DNA from: Paenibacillus sp. 598K
Lineage (GTDB): Bacteria > Bacillota > Bacilli > Paenibacillales > Paenibacillaceae
Assembly (NCBI RefSeq): GCF_003851045.1
Contig: NZ_BFBX01000031.1
Coordinates: forward strand, 60,849-124,848
Direction: 5' to 3'
DNA length: 64,000 nucleotides
The notes under the pieces: model-generated
Told to the model about the DNA's origin: nothing
Seen by the model: the letters and a program-made list of their open reading frames with translations, nothing else
The model's database searches: none
Shown: positions 27,953 through 40,725 of the stretch, one piece after another
Layout: each line of letters starts with the position of its first letter
How positions within the stretch are numbered: position 1 is the first letter of the stretch
Program-made: the position numbers and the translations under genes

Positions 27953-28540
27953 CTACGCTTCGATTGCCTGGAGGATAACCTCCCACAGTTCCTCTCTCCC
28001 CTTACCCGTCTCCGACGAGAATAAAACAAGCGGCTCGCCGGCCTCCATCTGCAGCGTCTCGCGCACGATCTTGAGATGCTTGTCCCAGCGACTGCGCGGG
28101 ATTTTGTCGGCCTTGGTGGTGACGACGCAGAGCGGGATGCCAAAGTGCTTGAGCCAGGCATACATCTGCTGATCCTCCTTGCTCGGCGGATGACGAAGAT
28201 CGACCATCTGCAGCACCAGCTTCAGCGGTTCGCGCTCCTGCAGGAACGTCTCGATCATGACGCCCCACGCCTGGCGCTCGGTCTTTGACACCTTGGCATA
28301 CCCGTACCCCGGAAAGTCGACGAAGTAGAGCATATCGTTGACCCGATAGTAGTTCAGCTGCTGCGTCTTGCCCGGCTGCGAGCTCGTCCGGGCGAGGTTT
28401 TTCCGCAGGATCAGCTTGTTGATCAGCGAAGACTTGCCCACGTTGGAACGCCCTGCCAGAGCGATCTCTGGCAAGGCGTCCTCGGGATATTGATGCGGCT
28501 TGACCGCACTGATTACAAATTCGGCTTGCGTAATTTTCAT
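27953..28540 (-). CDS. engB: Ribosome biogenesis GTPase EngB (YsxC/YihA)
   Basis: EngB is an essential GTPase for assembly of the 50S subunit. G1 is [17 protein letters not shown] near 27-43, G3 is [10 protein letters not shown] near 76-85, and G4 is TKADK near 148. The start at 28538-28540 has GGGGAAA upstream and gives [19 protein letters not shown], 195 residues. It follows lonA, as in B. subtilis, and the two coding regions lie 19 nt apart. Confidence 0.96.
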   Translation of the reverse strand: MKITQAEFVISAVKPHQYPEDALPEIALAGRSNVGKSSLINKLILRKNLARTSSQPGKTQQLNYYRVNDMLYFVDFPGYGYAKVSKTERQAWGVMIETFLQEREPLKLVLQMVDLRHPPSKEDQQMYAWLKHFGIPLCVVTTKADKIPRSRWDKHLKIVRETLQMEAGEPLVLFSSETGKGREELWEVILQAIEA

Positions 28541-28559
28541 TGTCGTTTCCCCTGCTTTC

Positions 28560-30902
<2,343 letters not shown>

Positions 30903-30939
30903 GCCAGCACCTCCTGTATTTATGTCTCCCGCTATTTTA

Positions 30940-32649
30940 TCACTCCGAGGATTCCGCCTGCAAATAGGAAACGCCTGCGCCGAGGAATCCTTCGTGTACG
31001 ACCGCTGCGGCATCGGCCTGTTCCGCCTCGGGACGGCCGAGCGGCAACGCCTCGCTGAGCACCTCTTCTATCGTCTCCACCGCGATTACGCGCAATCCTT
31101 TGAGATCCGCGAAGATCGCCTGCCAATTATCTCTTGGTATAATAACCGTATCCGCTCCCGCTTGAAACGCTGCCTCCACCTTAGCCAGCACACCGCCAAC
31201 CGGCTTGACGTTCCCGTGGATACCGATCTCGCCGGTCATCGCCAGCTTGTTGTCCACCGGCTCGCCGGTCATCGCCGAGGCGATCGCCACCGCCATCGCG
31301 ATACCCGCCGAGGGCCCGTCGATCGGCGTGCCGCCAGGGAAGTTGATGTGCAGATCGTAGTCATGCGGCTGCCAGCCCACCCGTCTGAGGACGGTCAGGA
31401 CGTTCTCCACCGAGCCCTTGGCCATGCTCTTGCGCCGCAGCGTGCGCGAGCCGCCGCCGCCGATCTCTTCCTCGTCGACCACGCCAGTAATCGTATAGGT
31501 GCCCTTGCCCTCCTGGACCGGGATGGCGCTCACCTCGATCTCCAGCAGCGTGCCCATATTCGGCCCGTACACAGCCAAGCCGTTGACAAATCCGACCTGC
31601 GGCGCCGCAGGCACCTTGCGGTCCGGGCGGGGCGGGATCTGGCTGCTGTTAACGACCCACTCCATATCCGCAGCCTCGATATCGTCACGCTTCTCCGAGA
31701 GCGCCAGGCCGGCGGCGAGTTGGACGACATTAACTGCCTCACGGCCATTGGTGGCGTATTTTTTGACGACCTCGATCGCCTCGGGGCAAGGGCGGAAGCC
31801 GATCTTGCGCACCGCATTGGTAGCGATCAAGCCGATCTCGTCGGCCAGCAACGGACGGAAATAAATCTCCATGCACCGCGAACGAATCGCCGGCGGGATC
31901 TCCTGCGGCGAGCGGGTCGTCGCGCCAACCAGACGAAAATCGGCGGGCAGACCGTTCTGAAAAATATCATGAATATAGTTAGGGATATTATTGTCTTCAG
32001 AGTTATAATACGCGCTCTCCAAATACACCTTCCGGTCCTCGAGCACCTTCAACAGCTTGTTCATCTGCACCGGGTGGAGCTCGCCGATCTCATCGATGAA
32101 CAGGATGCCGCCATGCGCCTTCGTCACCGCGCCCGGCTTCGGCTGAGGAATGCCTGCCACGCCCATCGCCCCGGCTCCCTGGTAGATCGGGTCATGCACC
32201 GAGCCGATCAGCGGATCGGCAATGCCGCGTTCGTCGAAGCGGGCCGTCGTCGCATCGATCTCCGTAAATTTGGCCTCGCTCAAAAAAGGCGACGTTTTGT
32301 TTTTCTTCGCTTCCTCCAGGACGACGCGCGCCGCCGCCGTCTTGCCCACGCCCGGCGGACCATAGATAATGACATGCTGCGGATTGGCGCTGCACAGCGC
32401 CGCCTTGAGGGCGCGCAGACCATCCATTTGACCGATAATATCCTGCATCGCTTGCGGACGGGTTTTCTCCGCCAGCGGCTTCGTCAGCGAGATCGAACGC
32501 AGCTTGCGCAGCTTATCCATCTCCTTGCGCGATTCGCGATCCACCGCACTGCGATTCGTCTTCTGATTGCGCAGCAAATTCCAAAAATACAAACCGATCA
32601 CAATCGCAAAAAACACCTGCACCAGCATCAATACCATATTCAAGCTCAT
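30940..32649 (-). CDS. lonB: ATP-dependent protease LonB (sporulation-type, membrane-anchored)
   Basis: LonB is the shorter Lon paralogue of sporeformers, acting in the forespore in B. subtilis. The 569-residue product starts with a hydrophobic segment (about 4-23), then an AAA+ domain with Walker [17 protein letters not shown] and [14 protein letters not shown], and a Lon protease domain with [16 protein letters not shown] (catalytic Ser) near 465-480. It lies 37 nt upstream of lonA. Confidence 0.95.
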   Translation of the reverse strand: MSLNMVLMLVQVFFAIVIGLYFWNLLRNQKTNRSAVDRESRKEMDKLRKLRSISLTKPLAEKTRPQAMQDIIGQMDGLRALKAALCSANPQHVIIYGPPGVGKTAAARVVLEEAKKNKTSPFLSEAKFTEIDATTARFDERGIADPLIGSVHDPIYQGAGAMGVAGIPQPKPGAVTKAHGGILFIDEIGELHPVQMNKLLKVLEDRKVYLESAYYNSEDNNIPNYIHDIFQNGLPADFRLVGATTRSPQEIPPAIRSRCMEIYFRPLLADEIGLIATNAVRKIGFRPCPEAIEVVKKYATNGREAVNVVQLAAGLALSEKRDDIEAADMEWVVNSSQIPPRPDRKVPAAPQVGFVNGLAVYGPNMGTLLEIEVSAIPVQEGKGTYTITGVVDEEEIGGGGSRTLRRKSMAKGSVENVLTVLRRVGWQPHDYDLHINFPGGTPIDGPSAGIAMAVAIASAMTGEPVDNKLAMTGEIGIHGNVKPVGGVLAKVEAAFQAGADTVIIPRDNWQAIFADLKGLRVIAVETIEEVLSEALPLGRPEAEQADAAAVVHEGFLGAGVSYLQAESSE

Positions 32650-32969
32650 CGCTTCTCACGCACCTCCGGTATTCGCCGCCTTTGCTTTCAAGCACGCAAA
32701 AAATCGGCAGAATGGACTAATACTTGGTAGTATTGCCCCCTGCCGATCGGAATAATCGTTGGTTGAATGAAAAAGCGAAGCATGAGATAAAGCAATCTTT
32801 AGACTGACTTCAAACGGCCGAAGAGGCACGGGATCGAATCTGTAGAAGCGAAGCGCTCGCCTTTGTCCCGGGATTTCAACCGCTAAGCGGTTAAAACAAA
32901 GAAATCTGGGGACAACAGCGATCGGAAGATCGATCCCGTGACCGTAGGCTCCTTTTGAAGGCAGTCGCT
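32650..32969. repeat. Intergenic inverted-repeat element between ispG and lonB
   Basis: This 320-base gap has no gene. From about 32786 to 32972 it holds a long imperfect inverted repeat. Outer arms are GACTG/CAGTC and CTTCAAA/TTTTGAAG, followed by the perfect 11-mer CACGGGATCGA (32827-32837) with its complement (32930-32940). Inner arms are TTGTCCC/GGGGACAA, GATTTC/GAAATC and CCGCT/AGCGG. The right end touches the ispG stop codon. It could be a terminator, a structured RNA or a mobile palindromic repeat; I cannot decide. The lonB-proximal part (32650-32780) shows nothing else clear. Confidence 0.65.
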
Positions 32970-34079
32970 TTATTGCAGTTGAGCGTGCTTGCGCCCCGGG
33001 ATCTCGCCGGTCGCCTCGTAGACGCGGACGATCTCGTCGATCTCCTTCTTCAGCTCCGAGAGCAGGTCCGCCTCCGGCACCTTGCGGATCATCTCGCCAT
33101 AGCGGAACAGCATGCCTTCGCCGCGAGCGCCCGCGATACCGATGTCGGCCTCGCGCGCCTCGCCAGGGCCGTTGACCGCGCAGCCGAGCACCGACACTTT
33201 AATCGGCACGCGAATGTTGGCGATGTAGTCCTCGACTTCATTGGCGATAGCGAAGAGGTCGATGTCCAGTCGGCCGCAGGTCGGACACGAGACGAGCGTC
33301 GCCGCATTGGAGATCAAGCCGTAGATTTTCAACAGCTCGCGCGCAACTTTGACCTCTTCGACCGGGTCGGCGCTCAGGCTGATCCGTACCGTATTGCCGA
33401 TCCCCATCGCCAGCAACGCCCCGATGCCTGCCGAGCTCTTGATCGTGCCGGAATAGAGCGTGCCCGCCTCCGTAATGCCCAGATGCAACGGGTAGCGGAT
33501 ACGCTCGGCCGCCATCCGATAGGCTTCGATCGCCATCGGCACATCGGACGCCTTCAGCGAGACGATAATATCATGGAAGTCGAGCTCCTCCAGGATGCCG
33601 ATGTGGAACAACGCGCTCTCGACCATCGCTTCGGCCGTCGGGTAGCCATACTTCTCCAATAAATGATTTTCCAGCGAGCCCGCGTTGACGCCGATCCGAA
33701 TCGGGATACCCTTCGCTTTACATGCTTTGACGACCGCTTCCACTTTCTCGCGACGCCCGATATTGCCGGGATTGATTCGCACCTTGTCGATGCCATTTTC
33801 GATCGCTTCCAGCGCCAGACGGTAATCGAAATGAATATCCGCTACAAGAGGAATATGAATCCGTTTTTTGATCTCTTTGATGGCCGCTGCCGCTTCCTTG
33901 TTGTTCACGGTGACGCGCACAACCTGACAGCCCGCCTCCTCCAGCCTCAGGATCTCGGCGACCGTCGCCTCAACATCGGCGGTTTTGGTCGTACACATGC
34001 TCTGTATGATGACTTCATTGCTGCCGCCGATTGTCAGATCGCCGACCCGCACCGGCACGGTATCCGTACGCATGAACAT
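32970..34079 (-). CDS. ispG: 4-hydroxy-3-methylbut-2-en-1-yl diphosphate synthase (IspG/GcpE)
   Basis: IspG is a 4Fe-4S enzyme turning MEcPP into HMBPP in the MEP isoprenoid pathway, flavodoxin-dependent in bacteria. The TIM-barrel N-terminus has [20 protein letters not shown], and the cluster cysteines are in [12 protein letters not shown] and [12 protein letters not shown] in the C-terminal domain. At 369 residues it has the normal bacterial length. It lies between clpX and lonB, where B. subtilis has no ispG. It is metabolically linked to fni and the carotenoid genes at the right end of the window. Confidence 0.96.
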   Translation of the reverse strand: MFMRTDTVPVRVGDLTIGGSNEVIIQSMCTTKTADVEATVAEILRLEEAGCQVVRVTVNNKEAAAAIKEIKKRIHIPLVADIHFDYRLALEAIENGIDKVRINPGNIGRREKVEAVVKACKAKGIPIRIGVNAGSLENHLLEKYGYPTAEAMVESALFHIGILEELDFHDIIVSLKASDVPMAIEAYRMAAERIRYPLHLGITEAGTLYSGTIKSSAGIGALLAMGIGNTVRISLSADPVEEVKVARELLKIYGLISNAATLVSCPTCGRLDIDLFAIANEVEDYIANIRVPIKVSVLGCAVNGPGEAREADIGIAGARGEGMLFRYGEMIRKVPEADLLSELKKEIDEIVRVYEATGEIPGRKHAQLQ

Positions 34080-34154
34080 CGCTAATCTCTCCCATCCGGC
34101 AGACGCCGCGCCAGCAACACGCGGACTGCCTATCGTTCATTCTGCTTATAAACC

Positions 34155-34212
34155 AAGCAAATCCACCCATGCCCTAAGGCCCCGTAACCCGGGGCCGGAC
34201 ACGGGTGGACTG
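34155..34212 (-). terminator. Terminator after clpX
   Basis: TCCACCC and GGGTGGA (34162-34168 with 34203-34209) enclose a GC-rich inner stem (GGCCCCG with CGGGGCC). The T-run that follows is weak (TTTGCTT). Confidence 0.6.
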
Positions 34213-34224
34213 CAAGTCGTTACG

Positions 34225-35481
34225 TCAGGCGCTTTCTTCCTTCTTCTTCGGTTTCTTGCTCGAGAGCTCCGGCATGATGCGATCCTGTACGACCTTCTCC
34301 GTGATGAGACAAGTGTTGACATCGTCGCGGGAAGGAACCTCATACATGACATCCAGCATGATGCCCTCGATAATCGCGCGCAGTCCCCGAGCGCCGGTAT
34401 TGCGCTTGATGGCTTCCTTGGCGATCGCTTCGAGCGCAGGCTGTTCGAAGTCAAGCGTGACGTTATCCATCTCGAGCAGCTTTTGGTATTGCTTGACCAG
34501 CGCGTTCTTCGGCTCGGACAAGATCCGTACCAGCGCTTGCTCATCGAGCGGCTCCAGAGTCGAGATGACCGGCAGACGGCCGACGAACTCGGGGATCAGA
34601 CCAAACTTGAGCAGGTCCTCAGGCAGTACCAGCGACAGGTATTCGCCCGGCTTCAGGTCCTTTTGACCTTCGCCGGCTGTGCTGAAGCCGATCACCTTCT
34701 TGCCGATTCTGCGCTTGATCATCTGCTCCAGGCCGTCAAAGGCGCCGCCGCAGATGAACAGAATATTCGTCGTGTCGATCTGGATGAATTCTTGATGCGG
34801 ATGCTTGCGGCCGCCTTGCGGCGGTACAGAAGCAACCGTGCCCTCCAAAATTTTGAGGAGCGCTTGTTGCACGCCCTCACCGGAAACGTCGCGGGTAATC
34901 GACGGATTCTCCGATTTGCGAGCGACTTTATCGATCTCATCGATATAGATGATGCCGCGCTCGGCCTTCTCGACATCGTAATCCGCAGCTTGAATAAGCT
35001 TCAGCAGGATATTCTCAACATCCTCGCCGACATAGCCAGCCTCGGTGAGCGATGTCGCATCCGCGATCGCGAACGGCACGTTGAGAATTTTGGCCATCGT
35101 CTGTGCAAGCAACGTTTTGCCCGATCCGGTAGGACCGACGAGCAGGATGTTACTCTTCTGCAGCTCGACATCCTCGATCTTGCTCTGCGAGTTGACGCGT
35201 TTGTAATGATTATACACAGCTACGGAGAGCGATTTTTTCGCTTGCTCCTGGCCGATTACGTATTGATCCAGGATGGCGCGGATCTCTTGCGGCTTCGGAA
35301 TGTCCTTGAGGTCCAGCTCTTCCTCATGGCCGAGCTCCTCCTCGACAATCTCCGTGCACAGCTCGATGCACTCATCGCATATATATACGCCAGGACCGGC
35401 GACGAGCTTGCGCACCTGATCCTGCGATTTGCCGCAGAAGGAGCATTTGAGCTGGCCCTTTTCGTCATTGAATTTAAACAT
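34225..35481 (-). CDS. clpX: ATP-dependent Clp protease ATP-binding subunit ClpX
   Basis: ClpX unfolds tagged substrates and feeds them to ClpP. The N-terminal zinc-binding domain has [11 protein letters not shown] and CDECIELC, the Walker A is [17 protein letters not shown] near 112-128, and the ClpP-binding IGF loop is seen as KVIGFSTAG near 265. It has 418 residues. It follows clpP by 26 nt. Confidence 0.98.
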   Translation of the reverse strand: MFKFNDEKGQLKCSFCGKSQDQVRKLVAGPGVYICDECIELCTEIVEEELGHEEELDLKDIPKPQEIRAILDQYVIGQEQAKKSLSVAVYNHYKRVNSQSKIEDVELQKSNILLVGPTGSGKTLLAQTMAKILNVPFAIADATSLTEAGYVGEDVENILLKLIQAADYDVEKAERGIIYIDEIDKVARKSENPSITRDVSGEGVQQALLKILEGTVASVPPQGGRKHPHQEFIQIDTTNILFICGGAFDGLEQMIKRRIGKKVIGFSTAGEGQKDLKPGEYLSLVLPEDLLKFGLIPEFVGRLPVISTLEPLDEQALVRILSEPKNALVKQYQKLLEMDNVTLDFEQPALEAIAKEAIKRNTGARGLRAIIEGIMLDVMYEVPSRDDVNTCLITEKVVQDRIMPELSSKKPKKKEESA

Positions 35482-35507
35482 CGGTTCACCCCTCTAGAGT
35501 AAAGTTG

Positions 35508-36095
35508 TCAAAGCTCAGGCGCAGCGACGACCTTATCGATCAGACCGTAAGCCAGCGCTTCCTCGGCGCTCATGAAATAATCGCGGTCTGTATCGCGGTC
35601 GATCTTGTCATAGGGTTGACCAGTACGTTCCACCAAAATCTGGTTCAGCTTCTGCTTGGTCTTGAGGATCCAGTCGGCATGAATCTTAATATCCGTTGCC
35701 TGGCCCCGCACACCGCCCAGCGGCTGATGGATCATAACTTCGCTGTTCGGCAAAGCGAATCGCTTGCCCTTGGCTCCTGCCGTGAGCAGCAGCGATCCCA
35801 TGCTCGCCGCCATACCGACGCAAATCGTCGACACATCCGGCTTAATATATTGCATTGTATCGAATATACCCATTCCCGCCGTTACCGAACCGCCAGGGGA
35901 ATTGATGTAGAGATGGATGTCTTTCTCCGGATCATCCGCTGCGAGGAACAACAGCTGGGCAATGATGAGATTGGCGACGTCATCATCGATGGCACTCCCC
36001 AGAAAAATAATCCGGTCTCTCAACAGCCGGGAGTAGATATCATACGACCGCTCTCCACGATTGCTCTGCTCGACCACGATAGGCACTAGATTCAT
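35508..36095 (-). CDS. clpP: ATP-dependent Clp protease proteolytic subunit ClpP
   Basis: ClpP forms the tetradecameric serine protease chamber. The catalytic triad is Ser98 (GMAASMGS), His123 (MIHQPLGG) and Asp172. The start at 36093-36095 follows AAGAGG and gives [20 protein letters not shown], 195 residues. The longer open frame to 36290 has no ClpP character. No CtsR-type heptad repeat was seen in front of it. Confidence 0.98.
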   Translation of the reverse strand: MNLVPIVVEQSNRGERSYDIYSRLLRDRIIFLGSAIDDDVANLIIAQLLFLAADDPEKDIHLYINSPGGSVTAGMGIFDTMQYIKPDVSTICVGMAASMGSLLLTAGAKGKRFALPNSEVMIHQPLGGVRGQATDIKIHADWILKTKQKLNQILVERTGQPYDKIDRDTDRDYFMSAEEALAYGLIDKVVAAPEL

Positions 36096-36174
36096 ACGAC
36101 CAACCTCTTTTCTTTTGCGGAATAAAACTTGCCGAGGTGCCAAGGGGCGTGACGGCCCTGATTGGCATACTTCC

Positions 36175-36204
36175 ATTTTACCATGTTCGACGCCGCGGTT
36201 CCAA
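36175..36204 (-). promoter_or_regulatory. Candidate sigma-A promoter of clpP-clpX
   Basis: TTGGAA (36199-36204) and TAAAAT (36175-36180) on the minus strand are 18 bases apart, about 80 bases upstream of clpP and downstream of the tig terminator. Confidence 0.5.
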
Positions 36205-36274
36205 CCCCCTGCGAAGGGGGGAGCGGATGGATCAACCTTGCGATATGTAGTGGGGCGGAGAGCGCATGCCCGGA

Positions 36275-36314
36275 TTTTAAAATAAGGCACGCGTTGAAGT
36301 TCACGTGCCTTATC
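36275..36314 (-). terminator. Terminator after tig
   Basis: ATAAGGCACG and CGTGCCTTAT (36282-36291 with 36304-36313) form a 10 bp stem around 12 bases, followed by TTTTAAAA on the minus strand. Confidence 0.8.
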
Positions 36315-36332
36315 TTCTATGTTCTCAATATG

Positions 36333-37634
36333 TTATGCGACAGTTGTTGCAGACTTGCTGTTTTCCACCAAAAATTGAATCGTCTTGCGCAATGTCAGGT
36401 CTTCCTTCATGCTTTCCAGGTTGCCATTGGCAGTGAAGATCTCGCGAATCTCTTCAGCCGGACGGTTGTAAGCTTGTGCCAACTTCTCGAGTTCTTCAGT
36501 GACTTCGTCTTCGCTCACTTCGATGCCCTCGGCTTTGGCGATCGCTTCGAGCACCAGATTGTTGAGGACGCGTTTCTCGGCGTCGCCCTTCATCTGGCCG
36601 CGCAGATCAGCTTCGGTCTGGCCGGAGAACTGGTAGTACAGATCCAGGTTCATGCCTTGGCTGCGCAGACGGTTCTCGAAATCGCGAAGCAGTTGATCCG
36701 TCTCGCTCTCGATCATCACTTCAGGAATCTCGACCTCTGCCAGCTCGGTTGCTTTGTCTACGACAGCAACTTCGCGCGTTTGCTCGGCTTCCTGCTGTTT
36801 TTTCTCCAGCAGACGCTGCTTCAGATCGGCTTTGTACTCCTCCAGCGTATCGAACTCGCTGACGTCCTTGGCGAACTCATCATCCAAAGCCGGCAGATTC
36901 TTGCGCTTGATCTCGTGCAGCTTGACTTTGAAGACAGCAGCCTTGCCAGCCAGTTGCTCGGCATGGTACGACTCAGGGAAGGTAACCTCGACGTCCTTGA
37001 AGTCGCCGATGTTCATGCCTACGATCTGGTCCTCGAAGCCGGGGATAAACGAGCCGGAGCCGATCTCTAGCGAATAACGCTCGCTCTTGCCGCCTTCGAA
37101 TGCCTCGCCGTCAACATAGCCGTCGAAATCGATGACTGTCGTATCACCTTGTTGAACTTCGCCTTCATCGATGACGACCAGCTCGGCATGACGCTGCTGG
37201 AGACGCTCCAGCTCGGCTGTGACGTCCTCGTCCGCAACCTGCGCTTCAGCGGCAGGCACTTCCAGCCCTTTGTAATCGCCCAGCACGACTTCCGGCTTGA
37301 CGGTTACTTTAGCTTTGAATTTAAACGATTCGCCTTTGGCGAATTGCTCGACTTCGATCTCCGGACGGTCGACAGGCGTAATGCCCGCTTCGGTCACAGC
37401 ATTGGCATAAGCTTCAGGCAACAGGATATCTACCGCATCCTGATAGAGGCTCTCCACGCCAAAACGCTTCTCGAACATCGCGCGCGGCACTTTGCCTTTG
37501 CGGAATCCGGGAACGTTAACTTTAACAACGACTTTTTTGAATGCCTTGTCCAAGGCGGCGGCGACTTGCTCCGCGTCCACTTCCACATCAAGAACCCCAA
37601 GGTTCTTCTCTATCTTTTCCCAAGTTGCTTTCAT
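36333..37634 (-). CDS. tig: Trigger factor (ribosome-associated chaperone, PPIase)
   Basis: Trigger factor binds ribosomes at the exit tunnel and folds nascent chains. The ribosome-binding signature [17 protein letters not shown] lies near 43-59, the FKBP-like PPIase domain covers about 155-245 ([20 protein letters not shown]), and the C-terminal chaperone arms follow. The start at 37632-37634 gives [15 protein letters not shown], 433 residues, behind GGAGGGGAAAG. Confidence 0.98.
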   Translation of the reverse strand: MKATWEKIEKNLGVLDVEVDAEQVAAALDKAFKKVVVKVNVPGFRKGKVPRAMFEKRFGVESLYQDAVDILLPEAYANAVTEAGITPVDRPEIEVEQFAKGESFKFKAKVTVKPEVVLGDYKGLEVPAAEAQVADEDVTAELERLQQRHAELVVIDEGEVQQGDTTVIDFDGYVDGEAFEGGKSERYSLEIGSGSFIPGFEDQIVGMNIGDFKDVEVTFPESYHAEQLAGKAAVFKVKLHEIKRKNLPALDDEFAKDVSEFDTLEEYKADLKQRLLEKKQQEAEQTREVAVVDKATELAEVEIPEVMIESETDQLLRDFENRLRSQGMNLDLYYQFSGQTEADLRGQMKGDAEKRVLNNLVLEAIAKAEGIEVSEDEVTEELEKLAQAYNRPAEEIREIFTANGNLESMKEDLTLRKTIQFLVENSKSATTVA

Positions 37635-37729
37635 ATTATGCTTTCCCCTCCAAAAAATGCGCGATCGCACCTACTTGTTCCGTTTCATAAACCACTCCAT
37701 TATAAACAACATCGGAACGAATATCAAGA

Positions 37730-38596
37730 CTAACTATCATCGTCCGATCCCTGAGCCCCCTGAGCGACATATCGCATCATCCGACATGCCTGTTCATAAC
37801 GAAAACGAAGCGCCTCCGTAATGCCATATGACGCCCGGATCTCCTCCTCATCTGCCTGGCCGTAGGCGGCGGTAGCCAGCGCCAGATGAAGCGCCGCCGC
37901 GAAGCAATCGACCGTATCCTCCTGGTCGCTGAGCATCCAGTTGTACGTCGACGTGCCATACAAAAATTGCAAGCACTCCCGCCACAGCTCGCGGGCAAAA
38001 TGCGGCAAGCTGGCGTCAAGTACTTCGGTCACCCGTTCGACCCGCTCCAGCACATCGAGCACCGGCTGTGGAAATTCCTCCAATGAAAGCGGCGTTCGCT
38101 CGATCTCCAGACGTACCGACTCGCCAAGACGATCCATCGTCAGCGCCCCCGTCTCCCCCCGCTTGCGCAGGCATTGCAACGCCTTGAACTGGACGGCCGG
38201 ATGCAGAGCGGATGAGACGATCCAATCCTCGATCTCCCGACTGACGATAGGGGATTCGAGCAGCGCTGCCCGTTCGAGCGCCAGCATCTGCTGGTCGATC
38301 ATCGGATGATGTTTCATAATATACAACACTTGATTTATGTACTCTTCGTCTTGCTCGCCGGGGTCGAGCGCTTGCCGGCGCAAGTCTTCTTCGCTCTGCG
38401 AGGACTCGCTCGGCGTTTGAGTCGTCAAGCTTTCGGGAAAGGCCATCTCCACCCATTTGAGCAGATTGCTCCACTCCTCGTAGTGGCGTTGATCCTCGCC
38501 CTGGCATTGCATCAAAAACTGCAGCAGCTCGCGAGCCTCCCCGTATTGCTCCGCCTCCAGCATGCGCGTCAGTTGGAACTGATAGTGATCGAGCAT
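37730..38596 (-). CDS. YsoA-like helical repeat protein
   Basis: The 288-residue protein is acidic and almost all helical, with TPR-like pairs (EAEQYGEARELLQFLMQ at the N-terminus). It has no signal or membrane segment. In B. subtilis the TPR protein YsoA lies beside tig, and this gene takes the same place. Function is not known; a chaperone-associated or scaffold role is only a guess. Confidence 0.7.
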   Translation of the reverse strand: MLDHYQFQLTRMLEAEQYGEARELLQFLMQCQGEDQRHYEEWSNLLKWVEMAFPESLTTQTPSESSQSEEDLRRQALDPGEQDEEYINQVLYIMKHHPMIDQQMLALERAALLESPIVSREIEDWIVSSALHPAVQFKALQCLRKRGETGALTMDRLGESVRLEIERTPLSLEEFPQPVLDVLERVERVTEVLDASLPHFARELWRECLQFLYGTSTYNWMLSDQEDTVDCFAAALHLALATAAYGQADEEEIRASYGITEALRFRYEQACRMMRYVAQGAQGSDDDS

Positions 38597-38794
38597 GTTG
38601 GGGAAGAGGTATACATTGTCCTTCGGTGTATCGCCTTCCGGCGTATTGGAAGTAGTAATGCTATCACCGCCTTCGTCTCTGACGACAATCTTACGAAGTT
38701 ATTACCACAAATCGGTTTGATTATACCACGCGCCACCTAAAAATACGAAGCATCAACCTTTCGCAGTATTTTTTTTGTTTTTTCCTTAATTTCG

Positions 38795-38823
38795 TTGCCA
38801 AGATGTCGAGGATATGGTATATT
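38795..38823 (+). promoter_or_regulatory. Sigma-A promoter of tRNA-Arg
   Basis: TTGCCA (38795-38800), a 17-base spacer and TATATT (38818-38823) make a good housekeeping promoter. Transcription would start about 40 bases before the tRNA. Confidence 0.75.
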
Positions 38824-38869
38824 AATCTGGCTGTGTTTATTCGATATCGTATATTCGATATGTCATCTT

Positions 38870-38943
38870 GTCCCAGTAGCTCAGTCGGATAGAGCACTCG
38901 CCTTCTAAGCGAGTTGTCGGGGGTTCGAATCCCTCCTGGGACG
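38870..38943 (+). tRNA. tRNA-Arg (anticodon UCU)
   Basis: A 74-base cloverleaf can be drawn by hand. The acceptor GTCCCAG pairs with CTGGGAC and the D arm is GCTC/GAGC. The anticodon stem CTCGC/GCGAG encloses CTTCTAA (anticodon TCT), and the T arm carries TTCGAAT. The 3' CCA is not encoded. It decodes AGA (and AGG by wobble), arginine codons that are rare in such a GC-rich genome. It is a single gene with its own promoter and terminator. Confidence 0.97.
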
Positions 38944-38961
38944 CTTTTACAACTATTTTAT

Positions 38962-39004
38962 AATCCGCAACCCCCTTGCACATTAAGGGATTTGCGGATT
39001 TTTT
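38962..39004 (+). terminator. Terminator after tRNA-Arg
   Basis: AATCCGCAA and TTGCGGATT (38962-38970 with 38992-39000) form a 9 bp stem with inner CCCTT/AAGGG pairing, followed by a T-run of six to 39004. Confidence 0.88.
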
Positions 39005-39027
39005 GAATGGATAAGTTGCTTGTGCAT

Positions 39028-39933
39028 TTACTCCAATGGCCAACGACAGTTCATTGTCAGTCGGCCCTCTTTTAGCTCGGCAGTGAGCATGCCTCCCATT
39101 TTGATCATCGATTGCTGTGCGATCGCCAGTCCCAAGCCGGAGGTTTGCGAGGCGCGGGCGCGATCAACCGTGTAAAAACGGTCAAAAAGCAGCCGCACCT
39201 CGCTTTCGTTCAGTCCTCTTGCCTCGTTGACAATGGTCAGCGCGGCGTTCTCCTGATCGCGTTGCAAATAGATCTCGACCGGCGCTTCGCCATGCTTGGC
39301 TGTGTTGGCCAGCAAGTTTTCGATGACCCTTTTGATCGCATGCTCATCACCGCGTACCATCAGTTTTTCCTCTGTCAGCCCCAATACCGGCGTGATTCCC
39401 CGGCTTTGAAACAAATCAAAGTAATGGAACAAGGTTTCATACAGCAACGAGGTCAAATCGAGCGGCTCCCTGCTCAATTCATAATCGGGCGATTCAATGA
39501 TAGTCAGCTCGTAAAAATCATGTAATAGCGTCTGAAGGCGAAGCGTGCGATTTTTGATGATGCTTATATACTCGCGCTTTTCTTCCGCCGTAATGTTGGC
39601 TGTCTCCATCATTTGAACATAACCCTGTATAGAGGTAAGCGGCGTTCGAATGTCATGGGAGATATGAGCGATAGCTTGGCGGAATTCCCTCTGCTTTCTA
39701 TCCCTCAGCGCTTCTTTCTCATCTATCAAGCGAGACTGGCCATTGATCTGCTCTGCCAATCCTTCAAGCGTGCGATCAAACAGACTGAGTCTAATTTTAA
39801 CGCCTTGAGCCTTTTCATTGCTGAGCAGCAGCTGCTTGGTCATCCGTACTATTTCACGTCGCAACCGGAGCAAGTGAATGAGCAGAAGACCTGTAGCCGT
39901 CGCAAAGATAATGAAGAGCATGGCCAGCAACAC
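39028..39933 (-). CDS. Sensor histidine kinase, minimal membrane-sensing type
   Basis: The 301-residue kinase has one hydrophobic N-terminal segment (about 2-22), no evident extracytoplasmic sensor domain and a coiled region. The H-box is IAHISHDIRTPLTSIQGY with His93, the N-box is VIENLLANTAKHGEA near 213-227, and the G-box is ASQTSGLGLAIAQQS. It is the last gene of a response regulator-ABC ATPase-permease-kinase unit. Kinases of this kind usually sense drugs or peptides at the membrane or through their ABC partner. The signal cannot be read from sequence. Confidence 0.88.
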   Translation of the reverse strand: MLLAMLFIIFATATGLLLIHLLRLRREIVRMTKQLLLSNEKAQGVKIRLSLFDRTLEGLAEQINGQSRLIDEKEALRDRKQREFRQAIAHISHDIRTPLTSIQGYVQMMETANITAEEKREYISIIKNRTLRLQTLLHDFYELTIIESPDYELSREPLDLTSLLYETLFHYFDLFQSRGITPVLGLTEEKLMVRGDEHAIKRVIENLLANTAKHGEAPVEIYLQRDQENAALTIVNEARGLNESEVRLLFDRFYTVDRARASQTSGLGLAIAQQSMIKMGGMLTAELKEGRLTMNCRWPLE

Positions 39934-39963
39934 GGTCTTCCTCCCTCCGCTTGATGAATACGG

Positions 39964-40725
39964 CTACTTAATATCTTTCTTACGAAAAACAATCATGCCG
40001 AGTACAACCGACAACACAGCGCTGACCGAGGGGACAAGCCAAATCGCGAGCCAATCCTCGCTAGCAATAGCCACTTGTCCGATCTCTCCCACGAATTTAA
40101 ATACAGACCATTCATAAAAGGATTGCACCATCGCAACTTTTGAGCCCAAGCTCGATAGGACGAATTCGATCCCGATGAAAAAAACAAGCGAAAAAGCGAT
40201 CGTTTTGCCGCTATCCGTGAAAAGGGTAGCAACCAATGCCGCTATAGCAGCGTAAGCCGCAGTATACAACATCGTAAGCAGCAGGACACGGACCCCATAT
40301 AGCGCCCCCGCCTCGGCCGGCCATTCACCGAACCCTGAAAGCAATGTGGCCGTAAGCGTGCTTACCACTGGAAACGCTATCGACAGCATGCCGGCTCCAA
40401 ACGCAAAAATCGCCGTTTTGGCCAAATATAGCCGTTCCCTGCGAATTCCCGATGAAACGATCGTTTTCATAACTCCTGTGGCGTATTCCTGGGCAATGAA
40501 GAAACCTGCGAGCATCGCAGTCCCCAGCTTGATCAGGTAGCTGTTGCTGCCGATAAACGACAGAAGAAACTCGGCGCCTGTAAACTGCGGCTCACCGTTC
40601 GTCTGACGATCAAAATAGTAGAGAAGCGGGTAAATGAGCGACAGCACGGAAAGCAACACTAGTAGGGTCCAAAACGCGCGGTTTTTGCGAAGCTTGAACC
40701 ATTCCGCCTTCAACAGGTTATGCAT
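39964..40725 (-). CDS. ABC-2 type transporter permease
   Basis: The 253-residue protein has about six membrane helices. It begins MHNLLKAEWFKLRKNRAFW, typical of ABC-2 permeases of the bacitracin or lantibiotic self-protection kind. The start at 40723-40725 lies inside the 3' end of the ATPase gene (8 nt overlap), with the ribosome site GGAGGTGG. It should form the channel for the ATPase encoded just upstream. Confidence 0.88.
   Translation of the reverse strand: MHNLLKAEWFKLRKNRAFWTLLVLLSVLSLIYPLLYYFDRQTNGEPQFTGAEFLLSFIGSNSYLIKLGTAMLAGFFIAQEYATGVMKTIVSSGIRRERLYLAKTAIFAFGAGMLSIAFPVVSTLTATLLSGFGEWPAEAGALYGVRVLLLTMLYTAAYAAIAALVATLFTDSGKTIAFSLVFFIGIEFVLSSLGSKVAMVQSFYEWSVFKFVGEIGQVAIASEDWLAIWLVPSVSAVLSVVLGMIVFRKKDIK

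Noticed and set aside
38870..38943. tRNA-Arg as prophage attachment site
   Set aside because: No integrase gene and no second copy of the tRNA 3' end were seen in the window; only the composition shift is kept as a finding.
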